A stretch of DNA of 64,000 bases from Paracoccaceae bacterium. Its GTDB lineage: Bacteria > Pseudomonadota > Alphaproteobacteria > Rhodobacterales > Rhodobacteraceae. Both the position numbers and the translations under genes were made by a program. The stretch lies in the NCBI GenBank assembly GCA_024742575.1, contig JANSYF010000003.1, positions 1-64,000 of the forward strand, written 5' to 3'. Below are positions 27,367-34,113 of this stretch, piece by piece; within the stretch, counting starts at the first letter, position 1, and each line of letters begins with the position of its first letter. Below the pieces are notes generated by a model. That model was not told the origin of the DNA. It made no database searches and saw nothing but the letters and a program-made list of their open reading frames with translations.

Positions 27367-29391
27367 ATGCAGCCTCCGACATCATTGGCACACGCCGGGA
27401 AGGAAGCTTCCCGGCGTTTGTGTGTCTACAATTCGGGGTTCCTGACGCAGGGCCGGGTCAAACGTATTCTTGAACTTGCAGGCTGGTCCGTATCGCTTGG
27501 CCGACCGGCGGGCGACGATTGGGTTGGCGTGTGGGGTGCTGCCCCAAGCGCAGAGCGGGGGATTTCTGTGGCCGAAGGTCGCGATGCACCGGTGCTGCGG
27601 GTCGAAGACGGGTTTCTGCGCTCGTTGCACCCGGGACGTGTGCAACGCGAACCTCCTTTGGGACTCGTTCTAGACAAGACAGGATTGCATTTCGAAGCGT
27701 CGCGCCCTTCAGACCTCGAAAACCTACTGATCGAAGACCCACTTGACGATTCCGCGCTGCTAAACTCCGCGCGGGACCTGATCGGACGGTTCCAACGGTC
27801 GCGGCTATCGAAATACAGCGCTTACGATCCTGACCTGACTGTACCCGAGCCGGGCTATGTGCTGGTACTGGACCAAGCCGAAGGCGATGCATCAGTTCTG
27901 GCCTCAGTTCCCGGAGCTGACATGTCACGCGCTCGGTTTGCCGAAATGCTGTACTATGCACAGACCGAACACCCAACAGCGCGGATCCTAATCCGGTCGC
28001 ATCCCGAAACGCAGGCAGGCAAGCGACTTGGGCATTTCACCAAAGACCAAGCTCAGGGTCGGGTTTCCTTTGTCGACGGTGCATATGCGCCGATGGACCT
28101 TCTGGACGGGGCAATCGCCGTTTACACGCTGTCCTCGCAAATGGGGTTTGAGGCGATCCTTGCCGGACACAAACCCCGTGTGTTCGGAACGCCCTTTTAT
28201 GCCGGATGGGGCTTGACCAACGATGAACACCAACTGATCCGACGACAACGCAAGCTCACTCGCGCACAGCTTTTTGCAGGCGCGATGATGCAATATCCGG
28301 TCTGGTATGATCCGTATCACGACCGTCTGTGCGATCTTGAGCGCGTGATCGCCACGCTTGAAGCCACACAGCGTGCATTTCTTGAAGATCGAAACGGATG
28401 GATTGGACGCGATATTCGCCTGTGGAAACGCCCGCATATGCAAGCCATGTTCGGCACACAGAAACCCATGCGGTTTGGCACAACACGTCCTGCCAAAAGC
28501 GCCAAAGTCATGGGTTGGGGCATGGCAGCGACCAACCCCGAGATTTGTGTTGAAGATGGGTTCATCCGGTCTCAGGGGCTAGGGGCGGAATTGGTGCCTC
28601 CAGTGTCACTTGTTCTGGACCCGATCGGAATTTACTTTGACCCGACCCGGCCATCGCGACTTGAAACGCTGATCGCAAAAAGCATTGACTTACCGGATCA
28701 TGCACTGGCGCGCGCCCGGCGGATTATCCGGCGTGTGGTCGCCGAACAGGTGACAAAATACGCGACGGGTAGCACCTCAAAGTCTTTGGATTTGGGGGAC
28801 AAACAACCCGTCTTGCTGGTTCCTGGACAGGTCGAAGACGACGCATCGGTGTTGATTGGAAGTCCCGAGGTCCAAACCAATGTTGCACTTCTCAAACGCG
28901 TTCGGGACGCGAATGCTGACGCACATATCCTTTACAAACCGCATCCCGACGTGGTCGCTGGTCTGAGACCCGGAACAGTGGCGGATGCCCGCCAATGGGC
29001 CGACGATATCGTGACCGATGTTCCCATGGCGCGTCTGCTGACGCAGGTGGACGCGGTCTGGACGATGACTTCGCTTGCTGGGTTCGAGGCGTTGTTGCGC
29101 GACGTCCCCGTGACAACGCTGGGATTGCCGTTCTACGCGGGATGGGGACTGACGACAGACTTGTGCCCAACCCCGTCCCGGCGCGGTCAGGTTATTTCGG
29201 TAGAGATGTTAGTTCACGCGGCACTGATCGAGTATCCGCGCTATTTCGATCCTGTCACCAAACAGGCCTGCCCGATTGAAGTTGCCTTGGATCGCCTCAA
29301 CACGGGAGATGTGCCGCGATCAAAAACACTGCGCCTGCTGGCAAAGGCGCAAGGAGTGATGGCCAGTTACGCTTGGCTTTGGCGCCGCTGA
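27367..29391 (+). CDS. KpsC-like capsule polysaccharide biosynthesis protein (tandem beta-Kdo transferase)
   Basis: 674 residues with an internal duplication, as in KpsC. The segment VEDGFLRSLHPG..PPLGLVLD near residues 79-110 recurs as VEDGFIRSQGLG..PPVSLVLD near 394-425. The sugar-nucleotide region FYAGWGLTND (first half) recurs as FYAGWGLTTD (second half). It is expected to build the poly-Kdo linker on the lipid acceptor at the inner membrane. ATG 27367 is 8 bases after the upstream stop. Its last 25 bases overlap the end of the convergent ribD. Confidence 0.9.
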   Translation: MQPPTSLAHAGKEASRRLCVYNSGFLTQGRVKRILELAGWSVSLGRPAGDDWVGVWGAAPSAERGISVAEGRDAPVLRVEDGFLRSLHPGRVQREPPLGLVLDKTGLHFEASRPSDLENLLIEDPLDDSALLNSARDLIGRFQRSRLSKYSAYDPDLTVPEPGYVLVLDQAEGDASVLASVPGADMSRARFAEMLYYAQTEHPTARILIRSHPETQAGKRLGHFTKDQAQGRVSFVDGAYAPMDLLDGAIAVYTLSSQMGFEAILAGHKPRVFGTPFYAGWGLTNDEHQLIRRQRKLTRAQLFAGAMMQYPVWYDPYHDRLCDLERVIATLEATQRAFLEDRNGWIGRDIRLWKRPHMQAMFGTQKPMRFGTTRPAKSAKVMGWGMAATNPEICVEDGFIRSQGLGAELVPPVSLVLDPIGIYFDPTRPSRLETLIAKSIDLPDHALARARRIIRRVVAEQVTKYATGSTSKSLDLGDKQPVLLVPGQVEDDASVLIGSPEVQTNVALLKRVRDANADAHILYKPHPDVVAGLRPGTVADARQWADDIVTDVPMARLLTQVDAVWTMTSLAGFEALLRDVPVTTLGLPFYAGWGLTTDLCPTPSRRGQVISVEMLVHAALIEYPRYFDPVTKQACPIEVALDRLNTGDVPRSKTLRLLAKAQGVMASYAWLWRR

Positions 29392-30479
29392 CGCGTCCAA
29401 CTCTGCACCACATCATCGCCGCTCTGCCGCACAGATGTCAGTCCAAAGCGTGGGGCTTCAGCCAATGTGTCCAAACCCAATGCGCCCAATGCCGGGCGAC
29501 CCTCAGCACCAATAACAACCCCCCCAATATGCAAATCAAGCCGGTCAACCACATCGGCCGCCAGAAGGCTTGCCGCGAGTTCGCCACCACCTTCGCAGAA
29601 CACGCGGGTCAATCCAGCGCGTCCCAATGCAAGCATCATTGACGGAATGTCTACTTGTCGGCCATGCAGCGGCACTTCGATCAGCTCGGCTCCGCGTTCG
29701 GCCCAAGCCTTCCGCGCGTTTTCCGGCGCGTCTTCGGCATGACACAGCCACACCGGGGCAACGTCCAAAGTTCGGGCGAGGTTGCTGTTGATAGGCAGGT
29801 CAAGTCTGCGGGAAACAACAATGCGCACAGGTTGTCGGGGCACGTCAAATCCACGCACCGTGAGCAAAGGATCATCCGCCCGTACGGTGCCTGCCCCCAC
29901 CATCACCGCGTCATGGGTCGCGCGTAGCTGGTGCACGTAGGACCGGGTGTGCGGCCCTGTGATCCACTGGCTATCGCCGCTGGCGGTTGCAATTCGACCG
30001 TCTAGGCTTGTCGCCAACTTGAGCGTCAACAAGGGACGGTCCATTTCGATGCGGCAGAAAAACCCGGCATGATCCTTCGCCGCCTCATCAGCGCAGACAC
30101 CGGTGTCTACTTCGACACCAGCGGCGCGTAGTCGGACAAAACCTTGGCCTGACACACGCGGATCCGTGTCCAAAAACGGGGCCACGACACGCGCAATGCC
30201 AGCGGCGATCAGCGCATCGCTACAAGGCGGGGTTTGACCATAGTGGGCACAGGGTTCAAGCGTGACATAAGCCGTTGCTCCGCGCGCAGCCTCACCGGCC
30301 CGCGCGAGCGCCTCGGTTTCGGCATGCGGGCGACCTCCCGGTTGCGTCCAGCCTTCTCCGACAATCGCCTCATCCTTGACGATGACACAGCCTACCGCAG
30401 GATTGGGCCAGGTGTTGCCCATCCCGCGTCGGCCCAGTTCCAACGCCCGGTGCATATGGCGCACATCATCCGGGCGCAT
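29367..30479 (-). CDS. ribD: Bifunctional diaminohydroxyphosphoribosylaminopyrimidine deaminase / reductase
   Basis: 370 residues; catalyses the second and third steps of riboflavin synthesis. The N-terminal zinc deaminase has H52-A-E54 (GRPHAETEAL) and the Cys ligands C77 and C86 (LEPCAHYGQTPPC). The C-terminal reductase has SLDGRIATASGDSQWITG. ATG 30479 opens MRPDDVRHMHRALELG, as expected for the family. It follows nrdR by 9 bp in one operon. Confidence 0.96.
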   Translation of the reverse strand: MRPDDVRHMHRALELGRRGMGNTWPNPAVGCVIVKDEAIVGEGWTQPGGRPHAETEALARAGEAARGATAYVTLEPCAHYGQTPPCSDALIAAGIARVVAPFLDTDPRVSGQGFVRLRAAGVEVDTGVCADEAAKDHAGFFCRIEMDRPLLTLKLATSLDGRIATASGDSQWITGPHTRSYVHQLRATHDAVMVGAGTVRADDPLLTVRGFDVPRQPVRIVVSRRLDLPINSNLARTLDVAPVWLCHAEDAPENARKAWAERGAELIEVPLHGRQVDIPSMMLALGRAGLTRVFCEGGGELAASLLAADVVDRLDLHIGGVVIGAEGRPALGALGLDTLAEAPRFGLTSVRQSGDDVVQSWTRQRRQSQA

Positions 30480-30488
30480 GGGGCAGGG

Positions 30489-30968
30489 TCACTCTTCAGA
30501 TTTGGGTTTATCTTTTTCGGTTGGTCGCAGTTCGCTGACGAACTTATCGAAATCATCAGCTTCCTGAAAGTTTTTGTAGACGCTGGCAAAGCGCACATAA
30601 GCGACCGTGTCGATCCGAGCGAGTGTCTCCATGACGATCTCACCAATCTGTTTCGACGCGATATCGGTTTCACCAAGGCTTTCCAGACGCCGAACGATGC
30701 CCGAAATCATCTGATCGATCCTTTCCGGATCAATCGGACGTTTCTGCATGGCCATACGGATCGAGCGTTCCAGTTTATCCCGGTCAAAGTCCTCGCGCCT
30801 GCCGTTTGTCTTGATGACAACCAGATCGCGCAATTGCACGCGCTCATAAGTTGTGAAACGGCCTCCGCAGGCCGGGCAAAAGCGTCGGCGCCGAATGGCA
30901 ACATGGTCCTCTGCAGGACGGCTGTCTTTCACCTGTGAGTCGATATTTCCGCAAAACGGGCAGCGCAT
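30489..30968 (-). CDS. nrdR: Transcriptional repressor NrdR
   Basis: 159 residues; the zinc-ribbon plus ATP-cone regulator of ribonucleotide reductase genes. The zinc ligands are C3, C6, C31 and C34 ([23 protein letters not shown]). The ATP-cone follows from about residue 48 ([21 protein letters not shown]). It sits directly before ribD, the usual nrdR-rib order. A DnaA-box-like site lies 53 bp upstream of its start. Confidence 0.97.
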   Translation of the reverse strand: MRCPFCGNIDSQVKDSRPAEDHVAIRRRRFCPACGGRFTTYERVQLRDLVVIKTNGRREDFDRDKLERSIRMAMQKRPIDPERIDQMISGIVRRLESLGETDIASKQIGEIVMETLARIDTVAYVRFASVYKNFQEADDFDKFVSELRPTEKDKPKSEE

Positions 30969-31020
30969 TGGCCGTTCCCCTCTTTTTTCGTCTCTGCCTC
31001 AAACTGTGGGTTTTCCCCAC

Positions 31021-31029
31021 TTATCCACA
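31021..31029. promoter_or_regulatory. DnaA-box-like sequence upstream of nrdR
   Basis: TTATCCACA exactly matches the strict DnaA box. The flanking TGTGGGTTTTCCCCAC (31005-31020) contains a further half-matching TGTGGG in the opposite sense. A single strict box can occur by chance in a window of this size. Confidence 0.35.
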
Positions 31030-31140
31030 GTCACTATAGGTCAGCCGCGAAGTTTTGGGTAGAGGGGAATTCATGCCGCAATTTGTGGTGGTGCAGATGC
31101 ATCATGTGTTGGGGGCGATCCTGGAAACGCGGAAACTTGC

Positions 31141-31545
31141 CTAAGACAGGTTCGCCACCACCCGCCGCGTATGGGGTGCTGTCCGATGCTCAAACAGATA
31201 GATGCCCTGCCATGCGCCCAGTGCCAGTCGACCAGTCGTGACGGGGATCGACAGACTGACTGGCAGCAAAGCAGCCTTGATGTGCCCCGGCATATCATCC
31301 GGCCCTTCATATGTGTGCGTTAGATAAGACATGGATGGGTCCGTGGTCGGCGGAACCAATCGGTGGAAGAATTCTGCCAGATCGGTGCGAACTTCGGGAT
31401 CAGCGTTTTCCTGGATCAGAAGGCTGGCCGACGTATGTTGGACGAACAAGGTCAATAGACCAGTCCCGTGAACCCAAGCCGACACGGTTTCGGTGAATTC
31501 GTACAGGCCCGGCCCGGTTGTGTTTATCTGGAAAACAGTCTGCAT
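31141..31545 (-). CDS. YjbQ family protein (UPF0047, secondary thiamine-phosphate synthase type)
   Basis: 134 residues covering the whole YjbQ domain: LLTLFVQHTSASLLIQENADP, then DPSMSYLTHTYEGPDDMPGHIKAAL and LGAWQGIYLFEHR. The histidines of QHTSAS, GHIKA and FEHR are the conserved ones. Some members have weak thiamine-phosphate synthase activity; the physiological role is unsettled. The start ATG 31545 (MQTVFQINTTG) is set by the family; the open frame continues upstream to 31974 only as antisense of the next gene. Confidence 0.9.
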   Translation of the reverse strand: MQTVFQINTTGPGLYEFTETVSAWVHGTGLLTLFVQHTSASLLIQENADPEVRTDLAEFFHRLVPPTTDPSMSYLTHTYEGPDDMPGHIKAALLPVSLSIPVTTGRLALGAWQGIYLFEHRTAPHTRRVVANLS

Positions 31546-31641
31546 AAATGAACAATACCCGTAACGCAGCAGAGCGCTATGCTCATTCCCACGGACGCGG
31601 GCTGCAAACGGCGACGCGACAGTGTGACAGGGAGACCGACA

Positions 31642-32547
31642 ATGAACGAGATTACCCCGACCAAACGCATGACCGCCAAGGACTTTGATCAAGAGTTGCT
31701 TGAACTTTATGACTACTACGCACACGGCAAGATCACCAAACGCGAGTTTCTGGATCGCGCAGGCAAATTCGCAGTGGGCGGCCTGACCGCAGCGGCGCTT
31801 TTGAACATGATGTCCCCGAACTATGCCTTGGCTGAACAGGTGAGTTTCAATGACCCTGATATCGTGGCGGAATACATCATGTATCCGTCCCCGAACGGAC
31901 ATGGCGAGGTGCGCGGCTATCTGGTGAAGCCCGCCAACCTTACTGGCCCTGCCCCGGCAGTTGTGGTCATTCACGAAAATCGCGGCCTCAATCCATATAT
32001 TGAAGACGTGGCACGTCGAGTGGCCAAGGCAGGCTTTATAGCGTTAGCCCCCGACGGGTTGACTAGCGTCGGCGGGTATCCAGGCAACGATGCCGAGGGG
32101 CGGGAATTGCAGCGGACAGTCGATGGCGAAAAACTGATGAACGACTTCTTCGCAGCCTATGAATTCACGGCAAGCCACGAGGACACGACCGGCAAAGTGG
32201 GCTGCGTCGGCTTTTGCTATGGTGGCGGCGTTTGCAATGCAATGGCGGTGGCCTATCCAGAACTGGGCGCGTCCGTGCCATTCTACGGACGGCAAGCCAG
32301 TGCCGATGATGTCCCGAATATTCAGGCTCCACTATTGCTGCAATACGCCGAACTTGACGAGCGGATCAACGAAGGTTGGCCCGCCTATGAAGCGGCATTG
32401 CAGGAACATGGAAAAACGTACACCGCCCATATCTATCCAGGCGTGAATCACGGGTTCCACAACGATAGCACACCCCGCTACGACGAAGCCGCAGCAGAAC
32501 TCGCATGGGATCGCACCATTGCGTTCTTCAACGAGCATTTGAGCTAA
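31642..32547 (+). CDS. Dienelactone hydrolase family protein, exported
   Basis: 301 residues. The N terminus is charged ([18 protein letters not shown]), followed by a hydrophobic stretch ending ALA at about residue 64. This resembles a degenerate Tat signal with KR in place of RR. The alpha/beta-hydrolase core has the nucleophile Cys192 in [10 protein letters not shown], Asp239 in YAELDERIN and His270 in [10 protein letters not shown], the Cys-Asp-His triad of dienelactone hydrolase. The conserved [16 protein letters not shown] is also present. The substrate is not inferable. ATG 31642 has GGGAG upstream. Confidence 0.88.
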   Translation: MNEITPTKRMTAKDFDQELLELYDYYAHGKITKREFLDRAGKFAVGGLTAAALLNMMSPNYALAEQVSFNDPDIVAEYIMYPSPNGHGEVRGYLVKPANLTGPAPAVVVIHENRGLNPYIEDVARRVAKAGFIALAPDGLTSVGGYPGNDAEGRELQRTVDGEKLMNDFFAAYEFTASHEDTTGKVGCVGFCYGGGVCNAMAVAYPELGASVPFYGRQASADDVPNIQAPLLLQYAELDERINEGWPAYEAALQEHGKTYTAHIYPGVNHGFHNDSTPRYDEAAAELAWDRTIAFFNEHLS

Positions 32548-32582
32548 CCTAACAGCCCCGGGGGAACCCGGAGCAACCCCTT

Positions 32583-32617
32583 CTGCGTTGATGATCTGGC
32601 AACAGATATCAACGCAG
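32583..32617 (+). promoter_or_regulatory. GNRA-capped hairpin immediately upstream of the SDR ribosome-binding site
   Basis: CTGCGTTGAT plus ATCTG (32583-32598, with one bulged G at 32593) pairs with CAGAT plus ATCAACGCAG (32603-32617) around a GCAA tetraloop. The 15-bp stem ends within the GAGG site (32617-32620) that serves ATG 32627. It could control translation or mRNA stability. A dimeric repressor operator is the alternative. Confidence 0.6.
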
Positions 32618-32626
32618 AGGACATTC

Positions 32627-33304
32627 ATGATCCGCAAGACCCTATTTATCACCGGCGCGTCCACCGGCATCGGTGAAGCAACTGCGCGCGCAGCGGTTGA
32701 ACACGGCTGGAATGTTGGCCTATTCGCGCGGTCCGAGGACAAACTCGCAGCTCTTGCCAAAGAGTTCGGCGACCATGGCCTTGCCCTTCCCGGTGATGCG
32801 ACCGATCTTGCTTCGCAAACCAAGGCATTGGCCAAGTTGGCCAATGCCTATGGATCGGTCGATGCCGCTTTCGCAAACGCGGGAATGGGCGTGGGCGTTT
32901 CCGGAACCGACGAAGGTGAACCGGATGAGTGGCAAAAATTGGTGCAACTGAATATCATGGGCCTGCTTTGGACGACAAAGGCGGCGATGCCGCATCTCAA
33001 GTCCTCCAAAGGCCAGCTTTTGATGACAGGTTCCGCTGCAGGGCGTGTGCACATCAAAGGGTCCGTCTATGGCGCGTCCAAATGGTTTGTGCATGGCTAT
33101 GGCGGAAACATCGCGCAGGAGATGATGCGCGAATGGGGTGGCCGCTGCACCGTGATCGCACCCGGCATGGTGGACACGCCGTTCTTCGACGACGCCAAGC
33201 CCGACAAACTGAAACCTGAAGACATGGCTAGGTCGGTGGTCTTTGCTTTGCAGGCTGACCCACGCGCGACCATTCAAGAAGTCTTTGTAATGCCTACAAA
33301 TTAA
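32627..33304 (+). CDS. Short-chain dehydrogenase/reductase
   Basis: 225 residues; classical SDR. The NAD(P)-binding motif is TGASTGIG (9-16), with NAG at 84-86. The catalytic residues are Ser136 (MTGSAAGR), Tyr148 and Lys152 (YGASK). The C terminus (DDAKPDKLKPEDMARSVVFAL, VMPTN) is of the YdfG/serine-dehydrogenase-like type. ATG 32627 has GAGG six bases upstream, overlapping the stem of a strong hairpin. The substrate is unknown. Confidence 0.9.
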   Translation: MIRKTLFITGASTGIGEATARAAVEHGWNVGLFARSEDKLAALAKEFGDHGLALPGDATDLASQTKALAKLANAYGSVDAAFANAGMGVGVSGTDEGEPDEWQKLVQLNIMGLLWTTKAAMPHLKSSKGQLLMTGSAAGRVHIKGSVYGASKWFVHGYGGNIAQEMMREWGGRCTVIAPGMVDTPFFDDAKPDKLKPEDMARSVVFALQADPRATIQEVFVMPTN

Positions 33305-33311
33305 GGTGGCG

Positions 33312-33512
33312 ATGATGACAAAGGACAACACAGATCCGAAAACCGGACCCGGCTCCACATCAGACCCGAACCAAGCCGATCGCAGTGGCTTTCCCTGGCC
33401 TGACAAATACAAGGACGTGCCAAAAACGTCGGACAGTCCGAAGCAGACAAACCCGGACCCGCAAACAGGCCCGGGTACGACAACCGATCCCAATCAGGCA
33501 GATCGCACGTAA
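33312..33512 (+). CDS. Small disordered protein with a duplicated DPxTGPGxTxDPNQADR motif
   Basis: 66 residues, no signal peptide and no hydrophobic segment. It is rich in Pro, Asp, Thr, Asn, Gln and Lys. An 18-residue unit occurs twice: DPKTGPGSTSDPNQADRSG near residues 8-26 and DPQTGPGTTTDPNQADRT at the C terminus. A FPWPDKYKDVPKTSD linker lies between. It begins 8 bp after the SDR stop with AAGGTGG upstream, and ends at a bidirectional terminator, so expression with the SDR gene is likely. I do not recognise the family. Confidence 0.7.
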   Translation: MMTKDNTDPKTGPGSTSDPNQADRSGFPWPDKYKDVPKTSDSPKQTNPDPQTGPGTTTDPNQADRT

Positions 33513-33519
33513 AGAAAAG

Positions 33520-33544
33520 GCGCGCCACCCAAGGCGCGCATTTT
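33520..33544. terminator. Bidirectional terminator between two small genes
   Basis: GCGCGCC (33520-33526) pairs with GGCGCGC (33533-33539) around ACCCAA. ATTTT follows on the plus strand and CCTTTTCTTT on the minus strand. It separates the convergent genes ending at 33512 and 33548. Confidence 0.8.
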
Positions 33545-33547
33545 GCG

Positions 33548-33715
33548 TCAAGATGTGCCTGTCGGGGCCGTGGCCACCACCGGGCTTGTCGACGGCTGCG
33601 GCATGACAGTGTCAACAATATCCCCAGCACTCTGACCGTTCGGAACGTTCGGGTCAGGATAGGCCAAGGCCGTGACAGGCAAAAGCAAGAGCAAAGCAAT
33701 CAGGGTGTGTTTCAT
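33548..33715 (-). CDS. Very small secreted peptide
   Basis: 55 codons, shorter than most gene finders accept. A strong Sec signal (MKHTLIALLLLLPVTALA) is cleaved after ALA at residue 18, leaving a mature peptide of about 37 residues: YPDPNVPNGQSAGDIVDTVM, then a Pro/Ser/Thr/Ala-rich tail ending in APTGTS. There are no cysteines and no lipobox. AAAGGA lies about 8 bases before the ATG, inside the loop of a perfect 11-bp hairpin. A terminator lies right behind it. Function unknown; the signal peptide, ribosome-binding site, hairpin and terminator together make it a convincing gene. Confidence 0.72.
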   Translation of the reverse strand: MKHTLIALLLLLPVTALAYPDPNVPNGQSAGDIVDTVMPQPSTSPVVATAPTGTS

Positions 33716-33742
33716 CTGAGTGTCCTTTCATGACACTCAGAT
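33714..33742 (-). promoter_or_regulatory. Hairpin holding the ribosome-binding site of the small secreted peptide
   Basis: ATCTGAGTGTC (33714-33724) is perfectly complementary to GACACTCAGAT (33732-33742) with a 7-base loop. In the minus-strand mRNA the loop carries ATGAAAG, including most of the Shine-Dalgarno sequence, and the first two bases of the start codon are paired at the stem base. Opening the stem would be required for full initiation. Confidence 0.65.
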
Positions 33743-33794
33743 GGGAATTCCCGACCTACGCAAAAACGCGTAATTGCGCAGGGCCACTGTGCAA

Positions 33795-33826
33795 GACAGA
33801 CCTTTCACTTATGTGTGAAATCTGTC
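33795..33826 (-). terminator. Hairpin behind hlyU, end of the dnaG-rpoD-hlyU region
   Basis: GACAGA plus TTTCAC (33795-33808, CC bulge) pairs with GTGAAA plus TCTGTC (33815-33826). It starts 2 bases after the HlyU-family stop. Only TTGC follows on the minus strand, so termination strength is uncertain. Confidence 0.5.
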
Positions 33827-33828
33827 GC

Positions 33829-34110
33829 TCACCTGAAAATGCTGTCGCCCTGCTGATCCACCAGCATGCGCGCTTTGTTCATTGATGCAGCGCACGCTTC
33901 TTCGAACCCTTGCAAAGTGTCAGCGCGCATCATGAAATGCGATTTGACCTCGCCGTTGATCTCTTTCTCAATCCGCGCGCCAATGCGCCACGTCCCACCA
34001 TCTCTGACGGGTTCGGCAAAGATCTTGTAGCCGTTGTGGGTTTCTGTCGGGGTCGAAGGCGGTGTGCTTGACCCACCGCCTCCGCCAAAAAGCTTTTTCA
34101 GAAAAGACAT
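33829..34110 (-). CDS. HlyU family protein
   Basis: 93 residues: MSFLKKLFGGGGGSS, a Pro/Thr linker, then the HlyU domain (HNGYKIFAEPVRDGGTWRIG.., FMMRADTLQGFEEACAAS). The HlyU name in this Pfam family covers small proteins distinct from the ArsR-type HlyU of Vibrio, and their function is not established. It starts 3 bases after the rpoD stop, so it is very likely co-transcribed with rpoD and translated by reinitiation; no good Shine-Dalgarno sequence of its own is visible. Confidence 0.85.
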   Translation of the reverse strand: MSFLKKLFGGGGGSSTPPSTPTETHNGYKIFAEPVRDGGTWRIGARIEKEINGEVKSHFMMRADTLQGFEEACAASMNKARMLVDQQGDSIFR

Positions 34111-34113
34111 CGC

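Noticed and set aside
31073-31144. 23-codon plus-strand frame starting MPQFVVVQMHHVLGAI with GAGGGG upstream
   Set aside because: Ribosome-binding site is good, but it is very short, has no signal or repeat, and overlaps the end of the YjbQ gene; insufficient support for a gene.
31546-31974. Upstream extension of the YjbQ frame
   Set aside because: Runs antisense to the dienelactone hydrolase gene; the YjbQ domain is complete from 31545.
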